DNA of 13,263 nt from Candidatus Bathyarchaeota archaeon (GTDB lineage: Archaea; Thermoproteota; Bathyarchaeia; 40CM-2-53-6): the NCBI GenBank assembly GCA_005882905.1, contig VBBG01000033.1, forward strand, positions 1 through 13,263. Direction: 5' to 3'. A model generated the notes under the pieces. That model was given only the letters and a program-made list of their open reading frames with translations, ran no database searches and was not told the origin of the DNA. Position numbers and translations under genes: made by a program. Below are positions 1 through 6,630 of the stretch, piece by piece (the first letter of the stretch is position 1; the number at the start of each line of letters is the position of its first letter).

Positions 1-43
1 CTACACCACAATCGACAACCATTGAATAACGCCATCTAGTCGC

Positions 44-53
44 GTTTTTATCA
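44..53. promoter_or_regulatory. TATA-like box ahead of the Nudix gene, possibly bidirectional
   Basis: A T-rich box (GTTTTTATCA) is the only A/T-rich element in the first 84 bases. It lies about 37 nt before the TTG start at 85. Read on the minus strand it is GATAAAAAC, a better TATA box, about 26 nt before an ATG at 22 whose frame stays open to the window edge. It could therefore serve an unseen divergent gene as well. The rest of 1-84 shows nothing recognisable. Confidence 0.35.
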
Positions 54-84
54 ATCCAAGTCATCCCACGCCTGAGAACGTTCT

Positions 85-669
85 TTGGCTCAAGATTCCC
101 GTCTCAGCCCACGACTATCCAGGCTGAAAGAAACACTCTCGACAAAACACCTCTCCGGAACAGATGAGAACGTACAGGCTGTCGTAGCCGTTCTCCTCCA
201 AGAAGAGACATCTTCTGATCTGAACATTCTCCTCATACATCGAGCAGAAAGAATCGATGACCCTTGGTCCGGTCAAATCGGGCTTCCCGGAGGAAGGATC
301 ACACGGTCAGACCCCTCGGCAAGGGCCGCGTTGAGGCGAGAGGTCAGCGAGGAAATTGGCCTAGACTTGGACAAAGATGGCGATGAACTCGGAACCCTGA
401 GTCTCGGCTCGCCCATGAGACGTCTTGAGATGAAGGTCCAGCCCTGGGTCTATGGACTCCGCCACCGGCGTGAGGTCAGGACTGGACCAGAGGTTCAAGA
501 AGCCTTCTGGGTTTCGCTCGCTCGACTCCCTTCCCTCAGAACTACAACGGAGATCGAGATCGGAGGCACCCGTCGGGGTGTAGAGGCTTTTCTAGTAGAC
601 GGCAGGGTTGTGTGGGGCTTCACACACAGGGTCTTAGAGGAGCTTCTGTCAGTTCAAGACGAAAACTGA
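85..669 (+). CDS. Nudix hydrolase, CoA diphosphatase (NUDT7/NUDT8, UPF0035) type
   Basis: This is a predicted cytoplasmic Mg-dependent hydrolase that cleaves CoA or acyl-CoA to 3',5'-ADP and 4'-phosphopantetheine. The Nudix core runs from about residue 30 to 150. The segment LLIHR (49-53), WSGQIGLPGGR (61-71), an Asp at 76, then AALRREVSEEIGL (81-93) follows the CoA-hydrolase variant of the Nudix box. In that variant the stretch between GG and RE is one residue longer than in the classical GX5EX7REUXEEXGU. Glu86, Glu89 and Glu90 are the expected metal ligands. The 194-residue length is normal. The start is TTG with no clear Shine-Dalgarno sequence. Three nucleotides separate its stop from the convergent larE stop. 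Substrate is inferred from subfamily resemblance; another nucleoside diphosphate-X substrate is possible. Confidence 0.85.
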   Translation: MAQDSRLSPRLSRLKETLSTKHLSGTDENVQAVVAVLLQEETSSDLNILLIHRAERIDDPWSGQIGLPGGRITRSDPSARAALRREVSEEIGLDLDKDGDELGTLSLGSPMRRLEMKVQPWVYGLRHRREVRTGPEVQEAFWVSLARLPSLRTTTEIEIGGTRRGVEAFLVDGRVVWGFTHRVLEELLSVQDEN

Positions 670-672
670 TTA

Positions 673-1530
673 CTAGGACACATGAGCCATGGGAAGAGTC
701 AACGGATCAGCCGCAACCATGGGCTCCCTTCTGGAATAGCCGCGCAGATCGAGGGTAACTCTCACGAATCCCAACCGCCTCAGCTCCCCATCGACATCAT
801 CCATAATCCGTTCGTCAAAGAAGAGCTTCCTCTCCTCGGGAGACACCTCAATCCTTGCTAGCCCATCGCTGTATCTAACCCTCAGATTCTTCGTCCCGGT
901 CAACCGCTTGATGCGCAATTCGGCTTGCCCAATCATTCTGAGCTTGTCGGAGGTAATCCCCTCACCGTGTGGAATGCGTGACGAGAGACAAGGCATTGCC
1001 GGCTTGTCCCAGACTGGCAATCCGAGTATTCGAGCCGACTCTCTTACATCAGCCTTGGAAAACGAGGCGAGGAGCAGCGGGCTGATCACTCCCGCTTCCT
1101 GAGCAGCTTTGAGGCCTGGGCGATCGTCTCCGATGTCGTCAACATGGGTGCCGTCAAGAATCGATTCGAAGCCTAGACCATCAGCGAAATTTCGCAGTTC
1201 AGCATACAAAGTCTCCTTGCAGTAATAGCACCGATTGGCAGGATTAGAGAAGTAGTTGGGGTTCCGCAACTCATCAGTTTGAATGGTCACGTGCCGAATG
1301 CCTATGAGCCTCGCTGTCTCCTTCGCGATTTCAAGCTCTTCAGGTGGAAGCGATTCAGACACTCCGGTGACAGCGACTGCAGACTTGCCGAGAGCCTTCT
1401 GGGCCAAGAGCGCCACTAGGGAGCTGTCAACGCCGGCCGAGAGCGCGACCACTGCTCCTCTCAGCAGCCGAATTAGCCCGGTGGCTTCCTCAATCTTTTC
1501 TCGGATTCTCGGAGCAGCTGGTTCGATCAT
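673..1530 (-). CDS. larE: LarE, ATP-dependent sulfur transferase for the nickel-pincer cofactor
   Basis: LarE adenylates the carboxylates of P2CMN and converts them to thiocarboxylates during nickel-pincer nucleotide synthesis. Numbered from the ATG at 1530 (285 residues), the PP-loop is SAGVDSS at 31-37. NRCYYCK at 99-105 gives a Cys101-X2-Cys104 pair. AMPCLSSRIPHG (178-189) places Cys181 where the L. plantarum sacrificial Cys176 lies, and LDLRGYSR (260-267) is the usual C-terminal motif. The frame stays open upstream to a GTG at 1623 and an ATG at 1587. I prefer 1530 because it gives the family's normal length and leaves the divergent promoter region free, whereas the longer versions overlap larB. 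CxxC plus Cys181 resembles the iron-sulfur type of LarE rather than the strictly sacrificial type (inference). Confidence 0.9.
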   Translation of the reverse strand: MIEPAAPRIREKIEEATGLIRLLRGAVVALSAGVDSSLVALLAQKALGKSAVAVTGVSESLPPEELEIAKETARLIGIRHVTIQTDELRNPNYFSNPANRCYYCKETLYAELRNFADGLGFESILDGTHVDDIGDDRPGLKAAQEAGVISPLLLASFSKADVRESARILGLPVWDKPAMPCLSSRIPHGEGITSDKLRMIGQAELRIKRLTGTKNLRVRYSDGLARIEVSPEERKLFFDERIMDDVDGELRRLGFVRVTLDLRGYSRREPMVAADPLTLPMAHVS

Positions 1531-1554
1531 GTCGCAGAGAAATGATTGAGCATT

Positions 1555-1564
1555 GTAATTTAAC
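1555..1564. promoter_or_regulatory. shared TATA-like box between divergent larE and larB
   Basis: GTAATTTAAC is the only A/T-rich stretch in the 55-nt gap. Its centre lies about 26 nt before the larB ATG (1586) and about 30 nt before the preferred larE ATG (1530). Those distances suit archaeal TATA boxes of leaderless transcripts on both strands. Confidence 0.45.
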
Positions 1565-1585
1565 TGTGTAGAAACAGATGGTTTC

Positions 1586-2368
1586 ATGGTCGCCAGCCGA
1601 GACTTGGTCAGGTTTTCCAACACTCAGCTATCGAAGAGACCCAGCAGCCTTCTTGCTATAGAGAAATTGCGAGATCTCGCCAGGCTAGATGTTGGCCGGG
1701 AAGTGCGTAAGGGACTGCCAGAGGTAATTCTAGCGGAGGGAAAGGACGCTCAAGAGGTCGCAGAGATTGTCGAAGCTATGGTCAAACGAACTGGGCGAGC
1801 GATAGTGAGCAGAGCCAACACGAACCATCTCAGAAAGATTCGCGCCCGTCGAATATCAAACGTTCGAGTCAAATTCTTCCCAAAGTCGGGAATGATAGTG
1901 ATCAAACGCGGCTCTTACGAGTTCAGAAGCAGCGGGGGCAGAGTTGGTCTCTTGACCGCCGGCACGTCGGACATTCCGATAGCTGAAGAGGCTAGAATCA
2001 TCGCGGATGAAATGGGCTGCGAAACTCGCGGATTCTATGATGTAGGCGTCGCGGGACTCCATAGGCTATTCAAGCCCTTAACGAAACTGCTTAGATGGGA
2101 TGCGGACGTCATTCTCGTCATCGCTGGAAGAGAGGGAGCCCTCCCAACAGTCGTTGCAGGCCTGGTTGACGTGCCAGTAATTGCCGTTCCAACCTCCCAC
2201 AACTATGGATTCGGCGACCGGGGAATAGCAGCCCTGGCCGCAATGCTACAATCATGCTCCCTCGGGCTCGCAGTCGTCAATATTGACAGCGGTGTGGGCG
2301 CCGGCTCGATCGGTGCCCTAATCGCAAATAGAGCGGCAAAAGGTCGACGAGGAAGGACAGGAGCCTAG
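1586..2368 (+). CDS. larB: LarB, nicotinic acid adenine dinucleotide carboxylase/hydrolase
   Basis: LarB carboxylates C5 of the pyridinium ring of nicotinate adenine dinucleotide and releases AMP, giving P2CMN, the first intermediate of the nickel-pincer cofactor. Residues about 30-75 carry the LarB N-terminal motif (RKGLPEVILAEGK, 41-53). Residues 118-245 form the AIR-carboxylase (PurE-like) domain: TAGTSDIPIAEEA (124-136), DVGVAGLHRL (152-161), AGREGALPTVVAGL (180-193), MLQSC (220-224) and VNIDSGVGAG (231-240). Cys224 corresponds by position to the cysteine reported to bind the substrate pyridinium covalently (from memory). The PTS motif continues HNYG (205-208) where VGYG is commoner. The 260-residue length is normal, though the leader before the motif is short. 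It is divergent from larE; FEN1 starts 4 nt downstream. Confidence 0.92.
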   Translation: MVASRDLVRFSNTQLSKRPSSLLAIEKLRDLARLDVGREVRKGLPEVILAEGKDAQEVAEIVEAMVKRTGRAIVSRANTNHLRKIRARRISNVRVKFFPKSGMIVIKRGSYEFRSSGGRVGLLTAGTSDIPIAEEARIIADEMGCETRGFYDVGVAGLHRLFKPLTKLLRWDADVILVIAGREGALPTVVAGLVDVPVIAVPTSHNYGFGDRGIAALAAMLQSCSLGLAVVNIDSGVGAGSIGALIANRAAKGRRGRTGA

Positions 2369-2372
2369 AACG

Positions 2373-3458
2373 TTGGGTGTTGACCTTGGAGATCTTATTC
2401 CTAGACAAAAGACGGGTCTGGATGAACTGTCAGGCAAGACGTTCGCGGTAGACGCCTACAACGCTCTATACCAGTTTCTCGCCATAATCCGAGGGCCGAC
2501 CGGGGCGCCTTTGATGGATAGGCAGGGCAGAGTTACTAGCCATCTAAGCGGCCTTCTCTACAGAACCACCAATCTTGCTGAGCGTGGAATCCGTCTCGTC
2601 TACGTATTCGACGGCATCCCGCCAACCCTCAAGGAGACCGAGATTAAACGACGGCGAGCTGTCAAAGAAGAGGCGATCATCAAGTACGAAGCGGCGGTCA
2701 CACGAGGCGAGGTTGCCGAGGCCAAGCGATTCGCTCAGGCAACAGCCAGTCTCAAAGACATCATGATCGATGATGCCCACAGGCTCCTTGACTATCTCGG
2801 AGTACCATACGTACAAGCTCCTTCAGAAGGAGAGGCTCAGGCAGCCTACATGACAAGCAGGGGAGACGTGTGGGCAGCAGTAAGCCAAGATTATGATTCA
2901 CTATTGTTCGGTGCCATTAGACTTGTTAGAAACCTGGCTATTACTGGAAAGAGAAAGCTGCCTATGAGAGAGGCCTATGTCCAAGTGGACCCGGAGATGG
3001 TTGAGCTAGAGAAGACATTGGACGCACTCGAACTCACCCGAGAACAACTGATAGACCTAGGGATATTGATCGGTACCGACTTCAACCCAGATGGATTCAA
3101 AGGGATCGGGCCTAAAACAGCACTCAAGCTTCTGAGAGAGAACAGGAGCATTGAACAGATAGCGTCAAAGAATCCCGAGTTCAAGACGCCACCTAACCTG
3201 CAAAGAATACGACAGATATTTCTCAAACCTGAAGTAACAGCTCACTATTCCCTCCGCTGGACCGAACCTCAAGCCGAGAACCTCGTTCGATTCCTCTGCG
3301 GAGACCGCGACTTCAGTGAAGAGAGGGTGAGGACCGCCGTAGAACGAATGAAAAGAGCTCCAGTCACGAGCCAAGGCAAACAGACTCTTGAATCCTTCTT
3401 CAGCAACGGACAGACGAAGCAGAGACAAAGCCCTGAAGCGTTCTTATCCCATCCTTGA
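2373..3458 (+). CDS. fen: Flap endonuclease 1 (FEN1)
   Basis: This is a structure-specific 5' nuclease that removes RNA-primed flaps during Okazaki-fragment maturation and base-excision repair, working with PCNA. All seven metal-binding acidic residues fall at the canonical numbers: Asp27, Asp80, Glu152, Glu154, Asp173, Asp175 and Asp236. The N-terminus MGVDLGDLIP is typical and fixes the start at TTG 2373, since Gly2 helps shape the active site. The helical arch is about 85-135 and the helix-hairpin-helix with GIGPKTA at 244-250. QTLESFF at 337-343 is a clear PIP box for PCNA binding. The 361-residue length is slightly above the archaeal norm because of an 18-residue tail after the PIP box. 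It follows larB by 4 nt, with GGAG at 2360-2363 as a possible ribosome-binding site. Confidence 0.97.
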   Translation: MGVDLGDLIPRQKTGLDELSGKTFAVDAYNALYQFLAIIRGPTGAPLMDRQGRVTSHLSGLLYRTTNLAERGIRLVYVFDGIPPTLKETEIKRRRAVKEEAIIKYEAAVTRGEVAEAKRFAQATASLKDIMIDDAHRLLDYLGVPYVQAPSEGEAQAAYMTSRGDVWAAVSQDYDSLLFGAIRLVRNLAITGKRKLPMREAYVQVDPEMVELEKTLDALELTREQLIDLGILIGTDFNPDGFKGIGPKTALKLLRENRSIEQIASKNPEFKTPPNLQRIRQIFLKPEVTAHYSLRWTEPQAENLVRFLCGDRDFSEERVRTAVERMKRAPVTSQGKQTLESFFSNGQTKQRQSPEAFLSHP

Positions 3459-3462
3459 GCCG

Positions 3463-3930
3463 GTGCGTGATAGCTTGGCACACAGAAAGACCGTCCTTGC
3501 GACCGGGGTCTTCGATCTCCTTCACATCGGCCACGTCAGGTTTTTGGTAGAAGCCAAGCGGAGAGGCGGACCAAGAGCACGACTAGTCGTAGTAGTTGCC
3601 CGGGACCGAACAGTGCTCAATCGAAAAGGACGGAGGCCTATCCTACCGGAGCATCAGAGGAGGGAACTAGTCGCTTCTCTTAGAGCCGTAGACAGCGCCA
3701 TTCTGGGCCATCAGAGCTTCGACATGCTCGGAATCTTGAACGAAGTGAGACCGGACATTATCTGCGTCGGTTATGACCAGCAGGAGATCAAAAAGGCGGT
3801 TAGGAACATCATAAAGACCGCGGGGCTAAGCATCCCGGTTGTCCAGATTCCCAAGTTCGGTCCGGACAGTCTGAACAGTAGTACCAAGGTCAAGGACAGA
3901 GTGGCAAAGGAATGGGCGAACGATGATTAG
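3463..3930 (+). CDS. ribL: RibL, archaeal FAD synthetase (FMN adenylyltransferase)
   Basis: A small nucleotidyltransferase of the cytidylyltransferase fold that transfers AMP or CMP to FMN, completing FAD synthesis. Counted from the GTG at 3463 (155 residues), it has TGVFDLLHIGH (14-24) with the HxGH motif, PILPEHQRRELVASLRAVD (59-77), GYDQ (103-106) and the ISST-like NSSTKVKDR (138-146). The frame is open back to an ATG at 3388, which would bury 71 nt inside FEN1. GTG 3463 or TTG 3475 (preceded by GGTG) gives the family's usual length of about 150, so the exact start is uncertain. Its stop overlaps the stop of rbkR by four bases. With the riboflavin kinase tail to tail, FAD synthetase is a stronger call than glycerol-3-phosphate cytidylyltransferase. 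Confidence 0.87.
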   Translation: MRDSLAHRKTVLATGVFDLLHIGHVRFLVEAKRRGGPRARLVVVVARDRTVLNRKGRRPILPEHQRRELVASLRAVDSAILGHQSFDMLGILNEVRPDIICVGYDQQEIKKAVRNIIKTAGLSIPVVQIPKFGPDSLNSSTKVKDRVAKEWANDD

Positions 3931-4580
3931 CCCTCGAAGGGCACTCTGACATCGACAGCATCGCCATCCTTTAGATGCAAGCGTTTTCTCAGATTCTCCC
4001 GGGCGATGATCTCGATCACGTCCTCCTTGTAGTGGGCCCGGATGGGAACGACTATTGCTCCTCGCACCTTTTGGTCAACAATGGCCCTGTAGCATCTTGC
4101 TCCCCCGTAGGTTCGCTCCTTGTCGGCAAATCCCTCGATGTCCACGAACGGATAACTGTCCAGCTCTCGACGTTGGCTCATGCTTTCCTGGGCGACCCGG
4201 AGGTTTAGGGTTCCGGGAAAAGGGTCCAAATCGAGCTTGGACTTGAATTGTCTCCTGTAGCCCTCCATGCTCATGTAGTAGGAGCCCTCCGAGAGACCCG
4301 AGAAAACGACGGCCTTCATCACAAGCTCCCTCTTCGGAGCCTCAAAGACATGCTTGAGAACCCGGTACATTTCTGTCAGATTGGCGAGACCCTCTTTCGT
4401 TATTTGTACGCGTTGAACTCTCCCCTCCCCTGATCGCACTATCAAGCCCTGCTTTTCCATGTCGATCAGTCTACGGGACGCTGTCTGCTGGGACAACCCC
4501 AAGCCCTTGGCGACTAATCCCGTGCTCAAGGCCACTTCTCTCTCATGCGCTCCCATTTCCACTAGTTTGTAAAGGGCCAT
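3927..4580 (-). CDS. rbkR: RbkR, winged-helix regulator fused to CTP-dependent riboflavin kinase
   Basis: This is a bifunctional archaeal protein: the C-terminal DUF120 domain phosphorylates riboflavin to FMN using CTP, and the N-terminal winged helix is expected to control riboflavin genes. Residues 1-75 form the helix-turn-helix domain, with STGLVAKGLGLSQQTASRRL at 19-38 as the recognition unit. The kinase spans about 85-217: SGLSEGSYYMSMEGY (94-108), PFPGTLNL (120-127), RAHYKEDVIEIIA (181-193) and LKDGDAVDV (203-211). The 217-residue length matches HTH-containing versions rather than the short RibK of Methanocaldococcus. It lies 14 nt downstream of the endonuclease V gene, in the same transcription unit, without a Shine-Dalgarno sequence. 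A DNA target cannot be assigned from this window. Confidence 0.93.
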   Translation of the reverse strand: MALYKLVEMGAHEREVALSTGLVAKGLGLSQQTASRRLIDMEKQGLIVRSGEGRVQRVQITKEGLANLTEMYRVLKHVFEAPKRELVMKAVVFSGLSEGSYYMSMEGYRRQFKSKLDLDPFPGTLNLRVAQESMSQRRELDSYPFVDIEGFADKERTYGGARCYRAIVDQKVRGAIVVPIRAHYKEDVIEIIARENLRKRLHLKDGDAVDVRVPFEG

Positions 4581-4594
4581 GAGGTGAGCGGCTT

Positions 4595-5242
4595 TCAGAG
4601 GTCAGGGCTCCCTTTCATACGTACAGAGTCGAGGTGTGCTTGTCTCAGCGGTAGAGGATGACTGTTAACCGTACAGTCTTCGGTCAGTCGAACGGCAGTT
4701 TCAAGGGATATCCTATGCCCCACGCTGACATAGAATTTCTTGCCGTTATCCACAGATATTATCCTGCCTATGTCCCGGCCGTCTGGATCGACTATGCTCT
4801 CCTTCTGAGGCTTCCCATACAGGAGAGACTTGGCCACGCCAACGGTAGGTTTTTCCACCGCCAATCCGAAATGGCTTGCTAAACCGAATCTTCTGGGATG
4901 GGCAACTCCTTGTCCATCGACAAAGAAGACATCAGGGGTCAACCGTAGTTTTCGCGCAATACTAACCAGGAGAGGACCTTCACGGAAGCCGAGGAAACTT
5001 GGGATGTACTTCTGGTTCGCTGTTTCTTCCGCACTGGCCTTCTCCACAAACCTCTTCTGCTCAGCGTCCCAGACCACCGCGGCAACAAAGGCAGACTCCC
5101 CGTCGTAGGCTACATCCATCCCACACATGAGCCGAGGTTTGAAACCGGAGTTATCGACAGGCACAACCTTGGATGCCATGTCTCTTTGTAACGAGGTGGC
5201 TTGAGCTATGGATTGGAAACGGAAGAGTTCGTCAATCTTCAA
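4595..5242 (-). CDS. nfi: Endonuclease V (deoxyinosine 3' endonuclease)
   Basis: It nicks DNA (and in some lineages RNA) at the second phosphodiester bond 3' of a deaminated adenine, starting removal of inosine. Motifs appear in family order: GMDVAY (41-46), YIPSFLGFREGP (79-90), DGQGVAHPRRFGLASHFG (109-126), GVAKSLL (135-141), SVGHRISL (173-180) and LPLRQAH (197-203). Asp43, Glu88 and Asp109 are the expected metal ligands and Tyr79 the strand-separating wedge residue. Length (215) is normal. The start is TTG at 5242, forming a TTGA overlap with the stop of the upstream translin-family gene, which implies translational coupling. Cytoplasmic. Confidence 0.95.
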   Translation of the reverse strand: MKIDELFRFQSIAQATSLQRDMASKVVPVDNSGFKPRLMCGMDVAYDGESAFVAAVVWDAEQKRFVEKASAEETANQKYIPSFLGFREGPLLVSIARKLRLTPDVFFVDGQGVAHPRRFGLASHFGLAVEKPTVGVAKSLLYGKPQKESIVDPDGRDIGRIISVDNGKKFYVSVGHRISLETAVRLTEDCTVNSHPLPLRQAHLDSVRMKGSPDL

Positions 5243-5877
5243 TTCTTTGAACGGGATCCCAATCGTTTATCGAGTCTGTTCAGCGCCTCTTCAAGAGAGA
5301 AGCGCCGCACTTCTGTGACAACATCGCCTCTCGTAGACTCGATTATCCGCCGGGCGGCGTCCATCTTGACCCTGAATGTGGGAACGATCGAGGTATGGTC
5401 CAAGGTTTGCAGATCATCGTAGATCCCTTCCATCCCATCAAGGAGTTTTTCTGCTTTTTTCACGTCTCCTCTTCGAAGACAGTTTAGGGCCATTCGGCGA
5501 AATTCGCCGATCGCGTCCAAGAGTCCAAGAATGTAGCTCCTATGATCAGACCTTAGCTCTGAAATTGATGGGATCCTGTCGGTTTCGGCAAACGTTCGAA
5601 GGGTCGTAGCCTCCACGTACTCTTGAAAGGCGACGACCACTCCTTGAGAAGTCTTAAACTCTGAGAAATGGTTTGACAGTGAGTCGATCTTGTTCAGGGT
5701 TTGTTCGACCTTGGCGATCCCGTTTGCCGCTGAGTCCAGATCGCCCCGATGAATGTCTAGGATTGTCGACCCAGCGAGCCTGGTTGCAGCCCTTGATAAG
5801 CTCAAGATCTCCTCCCGAACTTCATCAAAGCGCGTCAGTTGTTTCTGAATAGTGGCGAGGTCTTTCTTGTTCAGCAC
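5239..5877 (-). CDS. Archaeal translin-family (COG2178) RNA-binding protein, probable RNase
   Basis: This all-helical protein of 212 residues resembles the archaeal homologues of translin/TRAX, which form octameric barrels that bind and, in TRAX and archaeal C3PO, cut RNA. The family signature is visible: FQEYVEATTL (84-93), SYILGLLDAIGEFRR (114-128), GDVKKAEKLLDGMEGIYDDL (137-156), FRVKMDAARRIIESTRGD (168-185). Glu86, Glu89, Asp121 and Glu125 keep the spacing of the acidic residues implicated in TRAX catalysis (EYVE and DxxxE), so nuclease activity is plausible. The N-terminal 70 residues are predicted helical. The start is GTG; a TATA-like box lies about 36 nt upstream. It shares four bases with the following endonuclease V start. 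Confidence 0.85.
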   Translation of the reverse strand: MLNKKDLATIQKQLTRFDEVREEILSLSRAATRLAGSTILDIHRGDLDSAANGIAKVEQTLNKIDSLSNHFSEFKTSQGVVVAFQEYVEATTLRTFAETDRIPSISELRSDHRSYILGLLDAIGEFRRMALNCLRRGDVKKAEKLLDGMEGIYDDLQTLDHTSIVPTFRVKMDAARRIIESTRGDVVTEVRRFSLEEALNRLDKRLGSRSKN

Positions 5878-5908
5878 GAAAGTCAGCCGACGACTGTCTG
5901 AGGGCGGA

Positions 5909-5918
5909 TAATATAACG
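5909..5918 (-). promoter_or_regulatory. TATA-like box for the translin-nfi-rbkR unit
   Basis: On the minus strand this reads GTTATATTAT, centred about 36 nt before the GTG at 5877, inside the 58-nt gap after the proteasome gene. It would allow a short leader of roughly 10 nt and independent transcription of the three genes downstream. Confidence 0.45.
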
Positions 5919-5935
5919 GAGTTTCTCGCTGGCGT

Positions 5936-6550
5936 CTATCTGAGCTTTTCTGACTCTTCCTTTATCCCATCGTGCGTTATGATCATGAGGTCGACACCGT
6001 CGCCGCTCGAAATGTCCCGGGCGATGGCCGACCTTATCGCTCTAAGTATCAGAGGCTTTGCCTCTTCAACGGACAGCCCCTCGCGATATTCCGACTCAAG
6101 GACTCCCATCGCGATTTCTGCGCCGGTACCAACTGCTGCGAACTTGTCCCCCAGAACCGAGCCTATTGGGTCCAGGACGAACAGTTCGGGATTGCCATCG
6201 TCAATCCCCGCGATTATTGTCTGTGCCAGGTAAGGAAACAGCCGCCTGCTCGAAAGCAACGAAGCGAAGAGCTTCGCTGTATTCTTCACCGTACCAGACC
6301 TCCCACGCTCATAACGGAAGATACTCATGTAGGCATTAGCCTCTCGTGCAAGAACCTGCATATCCCCGATTATTCCCGCACAACCAACTCCAATATTGTC
6401 CGTAATCTTGAAGACCTTCTTGGCAACCTTGCTCATTACAAAAGTACCATACGAATATCGTCGCTCCGAGGCGAGTATCGCCCCATCCTTACAAACAACT
6501 CCGACCGTTGTCGCGCCCGGCATGAATCCCTCTTCACTCATGAGTTTCAC
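5936..6550 (-). CDS. psmB: 20S proteasome beta subunit with Thr1 replaced by Ala (probably non-catalytic)
   Basis: This is a beta-ring subunit of the archaeal 20S proteasome. The Ntn-hydrolase fold is complete: GATTVGVVCKDGAILASERR (12-31), KKVFKI (44-49), CAGIIGDMQ (57-65), GIDDGNPELFVLDPIG (115-130), GVLESEY (149-155) and RDISSGDGVDLMII (178-191). Aligned on TVG, the nucleophile position of the canonical G-TTTVG is Ala13 (codon GCG). The residues equivalent to Glu17, Lys33 and Asp166 remain (Glu29, Lys45, Asp179), but the Ser129 equivalent is Thr142. Self-cleavage and peptidase activity are therefore not expected, leaving a 12-residue N-terminal extension. The start is GTG 6550 or ATG 6541. 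Crenarchaea commonly have two beta paralogues. A regulatory or structural role beside the second, intact beta gene at 12818 is inferred. Confidence 0.93.
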   Translation of the reverse strand: MKLMSEEGFMPGATTVGVVCKDGAILASERRYSYGTFVMSKVAKKVFKITDNIGVGCAGIIGDMQVLAREANAYMSIFRYERGRSGTVKNTAKLFASLLSSRRLFPYLAQTIIAGIDDGNPELFVLDPIGSVLGDKFAAVGTGAEIAMGVLESEYREGLSVEEAKPLILRAIRSAIARDISSGDGVDLMIITHDGIKEESEKLR

Positions 6551-6575
6551 TGAATCGCGGGTGCGGTGCCCTGTT

Positions 6576-6585
6576 GCTATAAATG
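6576..6585 (-). promoter_or_regulatory. TATA box for the Thr1-less proteasome beta gene
   Basis: The minus strand carries CATTTATAGC, a good match to the archaeal TTTATA core, about 30 nt before the GTG at 6550. A transcript starting about 25 nt downstream of it would be leaderless or nearly so, which favours GTG 6550 over ATG 6541. Confidence 0.55.
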
Positions 6586-6630
6586 TAGCGTCGACCGCAA
6601 CCTTTCAATGTCTCCTAGAAGGAAGCGCGC

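Noticed and set aside
1531..1623. Longer LarE starting at GTG 1623 or ATG 1587
   Set aside because: The extra 19-31 residues are unlike LarE, overlap larB and would remove the divergent promoter; ATG 1530 gives the normal length.
5881..5895. AGTC...GACT dyad between the translin TATA box and its start, considered as an RbkR operator
   Set aside because: The arms are only four bases, no second copy was found near ribL or rbkR, and I do not recall the motif well enough to match it.
5972..6553. A 193-codon open frame on the + strand covering almost the whole proteasome beta gene
   Set aside because: It is antisense to a clear proteasome subunit, shows no recognisable domain and has a composition typical of a shadow frame.
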